A stretch of 58,992 nucleotides of DNA from Tidjanibacter sp. (lineage in GTDB: Bacteria; Bacteroidota; Bacteroidia; Bacteroidales; Rikenellaceae): positions 1 through 58,992 of the forward strand of contig JAFPBB010000022.1 of NCBI GenBank assembly GCA_017390585.1. Direction: 5' to 3'. Below the pieces are notes generated by a model. That model had not been told where the DNA came from and made no database searches. It saw only the letters and a program-made list of their open reading frames with translations. The number at the start of each line of letters is the position of its first letter. The stretch's first letter is position 1. The translations under genes and the position numbers were made by a program. Shown one piece after another: positions 1-6,747 of the stretch.

Positions 1-301
1 GGAGGATGTAAGACCTTTTCTCCGCAAAAGGGAGGTTTGCAAGGGCCCTTCTGGGATTGGCTACTCGGCGTCTGCGCCGCCGAGCGTAACGCCCATCCCC
101 TTCCGCTCGCCGCGGGTGGGGGCTTCAATGTGTTGAGCGGAGTTGAAAACTTAAAGCCCCTCCTTTCGCAAGGAGGGGTTTGGGGAGGATGTAAGACCTT
201 TTCTCCGCAAAAGGGAGGTTTGCAAGGGCCCTTCTGGGATTGGCTACTCGGCGTCTGCGCCGCCGAGCTTAACACCCATCCCCTTCCGCTTGCCGCGGGG
301 G
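1..301. repeat. 183-bp tandem repeat, about 1.6 copies, running off the left edge
   Basis: Bases 1-118 recur at 184-301 with only a handful of substitutions, giving a period of 183 bp. The unit begins with GGAGGATGTAAGACC, contains the palindrome AAGGGCCCTT and a CTCGGCG/CGCCGAG stem. The spacer between copies contains a strong hairpin (CCCCTCC arm, TTCG-type loop, near 153-178). Copy 1 starts at base 1, so the array probably continues upstream of the window. The second copy ends where the sequence switches to a unique GCCCTTGCAAAC stretch. This is probably intergenic. The period is divisible by three, so one frame stays open across it, but that frame shows no recognisable protein. Confidence 0.9.
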
Positions 302-356
302 CCCTTGCAAACTGACAAAATTGCTCATTGGCTCCTGCGGAGCCTACTATTTGCAT

Positions 357-396
357 TTATCCCTCGGCTTTCAAGCGAGCTTGAGCCGAGGGATAA
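357..396. other. imperfect inverted repeat (hairpin)
   Basis: TTATCCCTCGGCT pairs with AGCCGAGGGATAA around a small loop that itself carries CAAGC/GCTTG. It has no clear U-tract on either side. It lies between the tandem repeat and the tRNA-Ser terminator and could be the terminator of an upstream gene or a repeat remnant. Confidence 0.6.
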
Positions 397-400
397 ACAC

Positions 401-430
401 AAAAAAAGGCTTCGATAACATCGAAGCCTT
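401..430 (-). terminator. rho-independent terminator of tRNA-Ser
   Basis: An 11-bp perfect stem (AAGGCTTCGAT / ATCGAAGCCTT) with a 3-base loop is followed on the minus strand by a run of seven T. It sits 22 bases beyond the 3' end of the tRNA gene. Confidence 0.85.
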
Positions 431-451
431 ACGAGCAATTTTGCCCTTTTG

Positions 452-539
452 CGGAGAAAGGGGGATTCGAACCCCCGGTACAGTAATCCCGTACGACAGT
501 TTAGCAAACTGTTGGTTTAAGCCACTCACCCATCTCTCC
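452..539 (-). tRNA. tRNA-Ser, anticodon GCU
   Basis: On the minus strand GGAGAGA pairs with TTTCTCC as the acceptor stem with discriminator G. The anticodon arm ACAGTTT-GCT-AAACTGT gives anticodon GCU, which reads AGC and AGU. A long variable arm (GTACGGGATTACTGTAC) marks it as a class II tRNA, and the T arm GGGGGTTCGAATCCCCC is standard. The CCA end is not encoded. It has its own promoter upstream and a terminator downstream, so it is a single-gene transcription unit. Confidence 0.96.
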
Positions 540-560
540 GTGCTTGACTTAAAAGCAGGG

Positions 561-591
561 CAAAGATAAGCAGTTTTTGGTTAACTGCAAA
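561..591 (-). promoter_or_regulatory. promoter of tRNA-Ser (-33 TTTG, -7 TATCTTTG)
   Basis: On the minus strand TTTG (588-591) and TATCTTTG (561-568) are separated by exactly 19 bp, the Bacteroidetes primary-sigma arrangement. The transcript would start about 15 bases before the tRNA. Confidence 0.8.
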
Positions 592-737
592 CCTTTTGGC
601 CAAAAAAAATTGTTACCACGGATTTTTATTTCCCAATGCCCATCAAAAGTGTGGTTGATGTTGGATAGATTGTACATTTTGGTGTAGAATTTGAACTAAT
701 TTTCTTGCCTACTGTGTGACATTATAAATATTTTTAT

Positions 738-745
738 TAACTTTG
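738..745 (+). promoter_or_regulatory. -7 box TAACTTTG of the DUF3575 gene
   Basis: The box matches TAnnTTTG about 100 bases before the start codon, implying a roughly 95-base 5' leader, which is long for this window. No clean -33 TTTG was seen at the usual spacing. Confidence 0.6.
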
Positions 746-843
746 CGTATCATAACATCAGCTTCGGGAGGACTTTGGCCTGGCGAAAGTTGAGTATGAG
801 GCAGATTTTTATTAAGTGTTTAACATAAAAAACCAATTTGAAA

Positions 844-1344
844 ATGAAAAAACTTGCACTTTTGGTTCTCTCGCTTGTAGCGGCTGTAACCGTTTCGAAC
901 GCACAGGTTTGCGCTCTCAAATCCAATGCACTCACCATCGCAGTAGGTTCTGTTAACCTTGGCGCAGAGTTCTCCGTAGCTCCCCAGTGGACCGTTGACG
1001 TTTCGGGTACTGCAGTGATCGCTAACCCCTGGAAGAACCTCAAGGTGAATGGTTGGGATGCCGTTCTCGAGGGTCGCTACTACTTCTGCCGCGCTTTCAA
1101 TGGTCACCACGTTGGTGGTTTCGTTCAGGCAGCTCGCTATGGTGAGACCGACTTCCCCAATGGCGACAAGAGCATCAACGATAAGGTTCTCGGCCTCGGT
1201 GTTTCCTATGGTTACTACCTCAAACTCAACACCTTCTGGGGTCTCGACCTCAATGCAGGTGCTGGTGTCGGCTACGAGTTGGAGAACAACAATGGTCTCC
1301 GCTTCCTCCCCCGCCTCCAGGCTTCCTTCAGCTACAAGTTCTAA
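844..1344 (+). CDS. DUF3575 outer-membrane protein
   Basis: This 166-residue exported protein has a signal peptide (hydrophobic core LALLVLSLVAAVTV, cleavage after SNAQ). A DUF3575-type body follows: N-L-G-A-E-F near the start, a W-T-(V/L)-D-V-S-G strand, then E-G-R-Y-Y-F-C and FNGHHVGGF. The end in SFSYKF, with an aromatic last residue, is typical of outer-membrane beta-barrels. I start at ATG 844 rather than the TTG two codons upstream. Family members in Bacteroidales are outer-membrane proteins of unknown role, sometimes near fimbrial genes; the specific function is not known. Codon use (GTT, GGT, CGC, AAC favoured) resembles gapA later in the window, suggesting high expression. It is monocistronic, with its own promoter and a strong terminator. 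Confidence 0.85.
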   Translation: MKKLALLVLSLVAAVTVSNAQVCALKSNALTIAVGSVNLGAEFSVAPQWTVDVSGTAVIANPWKNLKVNGWDAVLEGRYYFCRAFNGHHVGGFVQAARYGETDFPNGDKSINDKVLGLGVSYGYYLKLNTFWGLDLNAGAGVGYELENNNGLRFLPRLQASFSYKF

Positions 1345-1392
1345 GCCTTTGGCGAGAGTATCTCGCGGGTGAATCATCACCACAGTTATTGG

Positions 1393-1439
1393 GCGACACT
1401 TCCTCCTACGGATAGTAGGTAGGGGTGTCGCTTTTTTTT
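1393..1439 (+). terminator. rho-independent terminator after the DUF3575 gene
   Basis: GCGACAC pairs with GTGTCGC around an inner CCTAC/GTAGG stem, followed by eight or more T on the plus strand. Confidence 0.85.
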
Positions 1440-1487
1440 ATTAAATATAGGTGGGGTGACGGGGTTTCGTATTTCGAGTTTTTTCAC

Positions 1488-1495
1488 TAATTTTG
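1488..1495 (+). promoter_or_regulatory. -7 box TAATTTTG of murI-ftsK-lolA-like
   Basis: The box matches TAnnTTTG and lies 32 bases before the murI start. A TTTC that could serve as the -33 element lies near 1465. Confidence 0.6.
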
Positions 1496-1527
1496 TAGAT
1501 TGGTAATTGTAGGACTAATGGCGAACT

Positions 1528-2301
1528 ATGGATAGGAATGCTCCAATAGGAATTTTTGACTCCGGAATGGGCGGATTGTCGGTGTGGCGCGAGGTGCATC
1601 GACTGCTGCCCAATGAGTCTATTGTCTACCTTGCCGATGGCAAGAACTGCCCCTATGGAGACAAGGATCCCGCGGAAATAGAGGCGCTTACGGACGCGGC
1701 TGTGCAGCAGTTGATGCGCCGCGGAGTGAAGCTCATCGTCATTGCTTGCAACACCGCCACGGCTGTTGCCATCGACTCTCTGCGTGGGCGCTACCCAATT
1801 GAATTTGTGGGGTTGGAGCCCGCTGTGAAACCCGCAGCATTGTCCACTCGGAGTGGCACCATCGCCATTCTTGCCACGCGCGCATCGCTGGAGGGTGGAC
1901 TCTTCAAGGCCACCGCAGCCAAGTATAGCGACAAGGTGAGAATCCTCTCTGCCGCGGGCGAGGGCTTTGTGGAGGCTGTGGAGCAGGGACGGGAGAGTGA
2001 GCCCGAGACTTTGGAGCTGGTGCGTGCCTCGTTGGAGCCTATGTTGGCCGAGGGAGCAGACAGGGTGGTGCTGGGTTGCACCCACTATCCGTTTCTGCTG
2101 GAGGCTATGCAGAGGGTTGCAGGGGAGCGCGATGTGGAGTTCATCGACCCCTCGCAGGCTGTGGCTCGCAGGGTGGAGTGGCTGCTCGAGCGCGACAACT
2201 TGAGGGCGGACCGTGTGGGTGTGGGTGAGTGTGAATTTGTGACCTTTGCCGACGACGATTACCTCCGCCGCATCCGCCAGAAGGCAGGTGTGGAGAGATA
2301 A
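1528..2301 (+). CDS. murI: glutamate racemase
   Basis: MurI interconverts L- and D-glutamate in the cytoplasm and supplies D-Glu for peptidoglycan. The 257 residues match the family length. The N-terminus IGIFDSGMGG is the family signature. The two catalytic cysteines are present in ACNTAT (Cys74) and GCTHYP (Cys184), with the Asp of FDSG and the YLAD region also in place. It is the first gene of an apparent transcription unit with ftsK 35 bases downstream, pairing a wall-precursor gene with a division gene. Confidence 0.97.
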   Translation: MDRNAPIGIFDSGMGGLSVWREVHRLLPNESIVYLADGKNCPYGDKDPAEIEALTDAAVQQLMRRGVKLIVIACNTATAVAIDSLRGRYPIEFVGLEPAVKPAALSTRSGTIAILATRASLEGGLFKATAAKYSDKVRILSAAGEGFVEAVEQGRESEPETLELVRASLEPMLAEGADRVVLGCTHYPFLLEAMQRVAGERDVEFIDPSQAVARRVEWLLERDNLRADRVGVGECEFVTFADDDYLRRIRQKAGVER

Positions 2302-2336
2302 GAATGAAGATGTAGGACGTTAGAATTGAGAGATAT

Positions 2337-5219
2337 ATGGCTACGAAAAAAGATATGAAACCCACAACGAAAACGCCAACCAAAGGGGTGAGCAGCAGCT
2401 CGCGCCGAGTGGGCGACGAGAAGGGGGAGCGGAGCGCCCAGAAAAGAGGGGCTGCTTCGGAGAAGAGCAGGCCCGGGAGGGGACTCTTTTGGCGCATCAA
2501 CCTGACCGAGAGTCAGCGTTGGGTGATCTGCTTTTTCCTCTTTTTTGTCTCCGCATTTGTGACCCTTTCGGTGGTCTCCCACTACTTCACCTGGAGTGTC
2601 GACCAGATGGGTGAGGGGGTGAGCAATAGTGGCGGTAGCTGGGGACTTGCTGTTGCCCGCATCTTTGTGGGCGATTGGTTTGGCGTGGCTGCCCTGTGCA
2701 TCCCTGCTGCGGGCTTTGTGCTTGCCTATGTGGCTGTTAGTGGTCGTGTGGGAGTGCTCGGCAGGGTGGTGAAGATTCTGCTCTCGGCGATGATTGTGGG
2801 CAGTGTGTCGTTGGGCTTCATTTTTGGTGCCAACGGTACGTTTGGCTCGGGCTTGGGTGGTAAGATGGGCATCGATATTGCCGTGTGGCTGGCGGGTCAC
2901 ATTGGCCGCTCGGGCGTGGGCTTGTTGCTCTTTATGTGTTGGATTCTGCTGGCACTCTATATCAATAGCACCCGCACCATCGAGGCTATGAATCTCCTTG
3001 CCCGCAAGACGGCATCCATATTCCGCCGCCGTGGGGAAGAGCAGGGAAGCGAGGGCGTGGATGAGTATGCCGAGGCCGACGCTGTTCTGCCTGCCGAGGA
3101 GGAGTATGTACCTGAGGCTGTGGCGGTTGCACCTGTGAGGGCGGAGGCTGCAGAGGAGGTGCTCTTTGAGGAGTTCGAGCGCGAGGAGCCGTTCAATGAG
3201 ACGGAGGATGAGCCTGCCGACCCTGCGAGGGTGGATAGCGACCTCGAGATAATAGTGCCCCAGGAGGAGGATGTGCTCACCGAGATAGACGTACAAAGGG
3301 AGGATGAAGAGCCCGAAACCGCCGCGCAAGATGCTGCTCAAGAGAGTGTTGCGCCCAAGAGTAAGACCGACGAACTCTTCACCGAGATTGACGAGGATGG
3401 TCTGCTTGCGGAGATAGAGCAGGGCGAAGCGCAGACAGCAGTGGCGACAACTACTGCGGCTGCAGCAGCTATGACTGTGGCCACCCAACTTGGCGACGAA
3501 TTTGAGATTGTCGACACCGAGATAGTGGGTATGGAGGGGCTTCCTGCCACCACCAAACATCCTGCTACGCCCCAAGAGTCATCTGCCTCCGCAGTCGACG
3601 GAAAACTCGGCACGGGAGGCGTGGTGGAGACCGACGAGTTTGGCGAGGTGCAGGTGGTGCGCGACGAGCACTCCGATGAGGAGGCGGGCCGCGTGGTGAA
3701 CCTCTACGACCCTACCAAAGAGCTCTCCCGATTCAAACACCCCCCTCTCGAAATCCTCGAGCGCCACGACGCCGACGGCGTGCAGTATTCGGTGGAGGAG
3801 ATCAACGAGAATAAGAATCTCATCAAGCAGACCCTCGACTCCTTTGGGGTGAAGATCCGAAAGATTACGGCCACCATTGGCCCGACGGTGACCCTCTATG
3901 AGATTGAACCCGAGATGGGTGTGAAGGTGGCTCGCATCAAGAGTCTCGAGAACGACATCGCTATCTCGCTCAAGGCCCAGAGCATACGTCTGATTATCCC
4001 TATGCCCGGCAGGGGTACCATCGGCATTGAGATTCCCAACCGCACGCGATGCACCGTCTCGATGTACTCGGTGCTGAGGAGCAAGAAGTTCCAGGAGAGC
4101 AAGTATGCACTCCCCGTTGTTATTGGCAAGACCATCCAAAACGAGACCTTCGTGTTCGATCTGGCCGATATGCCACATATGATTGTGGCGGGTGCCACGG
4201 GTCAGGGTAAGTCGGTGGGACTCAACGCCATAATTGCGTCGCTCATCTACAAGCGCCACCCCGCCGAGCTGAAGTTCGTGATGGTCGACCCCAAGAAGGT
4301 GGAGCTCTCGCTCTACTCCAAACTCGAAAACCACTACTTGGCCAAAATGGAGAGCGAGGAGGAGGCTATCCTCACCGACACACAAAAGGTGGTCTACACG
4401 CTCAACTCTCTCTGCATCGAGATGGAGGAGCGCTACAAACTGCTGCGAGCGGCGGGTGTGAAGCGCATTGACGCCTACAACCGCAAGTTCCTCGAGCGCA
4501 AACTCCACCCCAAGTTTGGTCATCGATTCCTGCCCTATCTGGTGGTGATTATCGACGAGTTTGCCGATATGATTATGACGGCAGGCAAGGAGGTTGAGAC
4601 CCCCATCCAGCGCCTCGGTCAGCTCGCGCGAGCCATCGGTATCCACCTGATTATCGCCACCCAGCGACCCGATGCGAAGGTCATCACGGGACTCATCAGT
4701 GCCAACTGCCCTGCGCGAATCGGCTTCAAGGTCTCCAACAGCATCAACTCGCGCATCATCCTCGGTGAGCCTGGTGCGGAGAAACTCGTCGGCAAGGGCG
4801 ATATGCTCATCCAAATCAATGGCGAGATGACCCGACTCCAGTGTGCCTTCATCGACACCCCCGAGATTGAGCGCATCACCGACTTCATCTCCAAGCAGCA
4901 GGGCTACACCTCCGCCTACCTCCTGCCCGACTATGTGCCCGAGGAGGGCGAGAAGGAGGAGAGGGAGGATATCGGCGAGTTGGACCCCCGCTTTGAGGAG
5001 ATTGCGCGCTTTGTGGTGGCGGGTCAGCAGGGCTCCACGTCGTTCATACAGCGCAAGTATCGCATTGGCTACAACCGTGCGGGCCGCATTATGGACCAAC
5101 TCGAGGCCTATGGCATTGTGGGACGCAGCGAGGGCGGCCGCCCGAGAGAGGTGCTCATCTCCGATACCGCCACGCTCGAGAAGAAACTCAACGATATTTT
5201 CATCGACAACCTCCAATGA
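2337..5219 (+). CDS. ftsK: DNA translocase FtsK
   Basis: FtsK is the septum-anchored ATPase that pumps chromosome ends and promotes dimer resolution. The 960 residues show the full layout. A short basic N-terminus is followed by four or five membrane segments between about residues 60 and 206. A long acidic Glu/Asp-rich linker runs from about 220 to 450. The RecA-like motor carries a Walker A GATGQGKS near 618-625 and a Walker B VVIIDEF near 733. A C-terminal winged-helix gamma domain (about 880-950) should read the polarity sequences. A LolA-like gene follows directly, a pairing also common in other Bacteroidetes. Confidence 0.97.
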   Translation: MATKKDMKPTTKTPTKGVSSSSRRVGDEKGERSAQKRGAASEKSRPGRGLFWRINLTESQRWVICFFLFFVSAFVTLSVVSHYFTWSVDQMGEGVSNSGGSWGLAVARIFVGDWFGVAALCIPAAGFVLAYVAVSGRVGVLGRVVKILLSAMIVGSVSLGFIFGANGTFGSGLGGKMGIDIAVWLAGHIGRSGVGLLLFMCWILLALYINSTRTIEAMNLLARKTASIFRRRGEEQGSEGVDEYAEADAVLPAEEEYVPEAVAVAPVRAEAAEEVLFEEFEREEPFNETEDEPADPARVDSDLEIIVPQEEDVLTEIDVQREDEEPETAAQDAAQESVAPKSKTDELFTEIDEDGLLAEIEQGEAQTAVATTTAAAAAMTVATQLGDEFEIVDTEIVGMEGLPATTKHPATPQESSASAVDGKLGTGGVVETDEFGEVQVVRDEHSDEEAGRVVNLYDPTKELSRFKHPPLEILERHDADGVQYSVEEINENKNLIKQTLDSFGVKIRKITATIGPTVTLYEIEPEMGVKVARIKSLENDIAISLKAQSIRLIIPMPGRGTIGIEIPNRTRCTVSMYSVLRSKKFQESKYALPVVIGKTIQNETFVFDLADMPHMIVAGATGQGKSVGLNAIIASLIYKRHPAELKFVMVDPKKVELSLYSKLENHYLAKMESEEEAILTDTQKVVYTLNSLCIEMEERYKLLRAAGVKRIDAYNRKFLERKLHPKFGHRFLPYLVVIIDEFADMIMTAGKEVETPIQRLGQLARAIGIHLIIATQRPDAKVITGLISANCPARIGFKVSNSINSRIILGEPGAEKLVGKGDMLIQINGEMTRLQCAFIDTPEIERITDFISKQQGYTSAYLLPDYVPEEGEKEEREDIGELDPRFEEIARFVVAGQQGSTSFIQRKYRIGYNRAGRIMDQLEAYGIVGRSEGGRPREVLISDTATLEKKLNDIFIDNLQ

Positions 5220-5243
5220 TTGTTGCTCAGTAAGCATCGGACT

Positions 5244-5855
5244 ATGAAGAGATTATGCTTGATGTGGCTTGCGGCCCTGTGGTGCGGCAGCCTCTTGGGA
5301 CAGAGCGGTGGCGACGTGCTCCGCGGAGTGGGCGAAAAGGTTGCCCAAATGGGCACCTACGCCATTGAGTTCACCCTGAAGGCAGAGGGAATTGCACCCT
5401 CGTCGGGAGAGTGTGTGGTCACCAGGGAGGGGCTCTATAGGATTGAGCTCGATGGAATGATTCAGGGGTTCGACGGCGAGAGCGTGTGGGTGGTGAATCC
5501 CGCTGCAGAGGAGATCACTCTCGATGCTCCCAATCTGCAGAGTCGTTCGCTCTTCGACAATCCTGCCAAGGCATTTGAGTTTGCCGAGGAGCTGTTTGAG
5601 GTCGAAAAGGTGGCCCACGAGGCGGCAATGATACACCTCTACCTTGTGCCCAAAGAGGGAGTTCTCGACGGCGTGGATAGAGTCCATCTGGTGGTGGACG
5701 AGGCGACCTCGCTTCCTGCATCTCTGGGCTATGAAATTGGAGGGGCCACACTCTATGTTGTTGTGGAGAGAATGGAGGCTTGCGCTGCTGTGCCGAACCG
5801 CTTTGAGCTCCCAATAAGGGAGTATCCCGACTTTGAGATTATAGATTTCAGATAG
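5244..5855 (+). CDS. LolA-like outer-membrane lipoprotein carrier
   Basis: This exported protein of 203 residues begins MKRLCLMWLAALWCGS, a signal peptide cleaved near GQS. I use ATG 5244 rather than the TTG at 5220, which abuts the ftsK stop and would put charged residues in front of the signal sequence. The mature part has the LolA-type pattern of beta strands, including G-(E)-C-V-V-T-R-E-G-L-Y-R and a following G-E-S-V-W-V-V strand. It would ferry lipoproteins across the periplasm, in keeping with the many lipoproteins in this window. Assignment rests on the fold-like pattern and the position after ftsK; divergence from E. coli LolA is strong. Confidence 0.75.
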   Translation: MKRLCLMWLAALWCGSLLGQSGGDVLRGVGEKVAQMGTYAIEFTLKAEGIAPSSGECVVTREGLYRIELDGMIQGFDGESVWVVNPAAEEITLDAPNLQSRSLFDNPAKAFEFAEELFEVEKVAHEAAMIHLYLVPKEGVLDGVDRVHLVVDEATSLPASLGYEIGGATLYVVVERMEACAAVPNRFELPIREYPDFEIIDFR

Positions 5856-5884
5856 CGCCCATCGACTTCGGACGGGGCGAAGAG

Positions 5885-5924
5885 AAAACAGCACCACCGC
5901 GCAGAGTGCGCGGTGGTGCTGTTT
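5885..5924. terminator. bidirectional terminator between convergent genes
   Basis: AAAACAGCACCACCGCGC pairs with GCGCGGTGGTGCTGTTTT, a very long perfect stem flanked by A-run and T-run so that it can stop both the ftsK unit and the facing gene at 5977-6549. Confidence 0.88.
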
Positions 5925-5976
5925 TGTGACGGAGGGTGTGGGTTGCTTGCCCGCAACGACTCCCTATCTGCGATGG

Positions 5977-6549
5977 CTATTTGCTTGCAACGACTACCAC
6001 GGGGTAGGTGCTGCTGTAGTGCTTGTAGATGCCCACTTGGCGGAATGCTTTACCCGAGGGGAGGGGAATCTGCTGGGCGTCGTAGAAATAGTCGTTCTCG
6101 CCTCCGATGATCACCACGTCAGTAGAGCTCCTATGATAGTAGCCATATTCGTATTCCAACTTGTGGGCAATGGCAATATTGTGTTCGATGGTCCTGTATA
6201 TCTCAATTCTGTTGATGTCGAGCGCCTCGGCCATCTGGTCGAAAATGGTCAAACCCTCTATCTTGGGGATAACTATGCTCTCGGTCTCGGAGAGTTGGAT
6301 GACGTGGGTGCTTTGTGGTTTGGGGGTGGACGTTGGTTTGAAGATCTTTTTGAAGGCCTTTTTGAGGGAGGGCTTTTCGGTGGCGGCCTCCTCGGTGGCG
6401 GTCTCCTCGGTGGCATCGGTCTCTTGGGCGGCTGTTTCCTCGGTGGGGGAGCCTTCGTGGCTGGATGAGGAGGGACGGTTGTTGTTGAAGTTGAGAGCGA
6501 TTGCGACGCCGACAATAATGCCGATGATGAAGCAGAGTAGGTTTTTCAT
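5977..6549 (-). CDS. membrane-anchored protein with Thr/Glu-rich linker, unknown function
   Basis: I do not recognise the family. The 190-residue protein starts MKNLLCFIIGIIVGVAIAL, a single N-terminal membrane segment or uncleaved signal. A Ser patch and a low-complexity linker of about 30 residues made of Thr, Glu and Ala follow (residues about 33-60). A basic KKAFKKIFKP stretch comes next, then a compact C-terminal domain of about 115 residues rich in Ile, Tyr and His. The linker DNA is an approximately 15-base degenerate repeat (TCCTCGGTGGC core near 6390-6450). The layout suggests an envelope protein whose C-terminal domain is held off the membrane. It has its own promoter and is monocistronic. 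Confidence 0.75.
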   Translation of the reverse strand: MKNLLCFIIGIIVGVAIALNFNNNRPSSSSHEGSPTEETAAQETDATEETATEEAATEKPSLKKAFKKIFKPTSTPKPQSTHVIQLSETESIVIPKIEGLTIFDQMAEALDINRIEIYRTIEHNIAIAHKLEYEYGYYHRSSTDVVIIGGENDYFYDAQQIPLPSGKAFRQVGIYKHYSSTYPVVVVASK

Positions 6550-6588
6550 AGTCTTATTCTTTGGATGTGGGCGGTTGTCGACCCAATG

Positions 6589-6596
6589 CAAAGTTA
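6589..6596 (-). promoter_or_regulatory. -7 box TAACTTTG of the Thr/Glu-rich membrane protein
   Basis: On the minus strand TAACTTTG matches TAnnTTTG and lies 40 bases before the ATG at 6549. Confidence 0.65.
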
Positions 6597-6700
6597 ATCT
6601 TTTTTTGTCCTAATTCCAATTTGGTGCGGAGAAATTATCTGCAAGGTGGTGTTGTGACGATTTTTTCACCCCTCTGGGGTGATAATTCAAAAAATATCGC

Positions 6701-6708
6701 TATCTTTA
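6701..6708 (+). promoter_or_regulatory. -7 box TATCTTTA of gyrA
   Basis: Seven of eight positions match TAnnTTTG, with A in the last place. It lies 40 bases before the gyrA start. Confidence 0.5.
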
Positions 6709-6747
6709 CGCGATTAAATACGCCGAAAAGAAACCAAACAAAATATT

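Larger units (their letters stand above)
540..843. other. intergenic region, divergent promoters only
   Basis: This 304-base AT-rich gap holds the tRNA-Ser promoter on the left and the promoter of the DUF3575 gene on the right. I see no gene, repeat or riboswitch-like structure in it. Confidence 0.7.

Noticed and set aside
37..315. 92-codon open frame across the tandem repeat, with an internal repeated peptide
   Set aside because: The frame stays open only because the repeat period is a multiple of three. It has no recognisable domain, no promoter box and lies in palindrome-rich intergenic sequence.
321..569. Open frames overlapping the tRNA-Ser gene
   Set aside because: They cover a well-formed tRNA with its own promoter and terminator.
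6666..6682. Small hairpin TCACCCC/GGGGTGA upstream of gyrA considered as a terminator
   Set aside because: The T-run precedes the stem on the plus strand and becomes an A-run on the minus strand, so neither direction gives a terminator.
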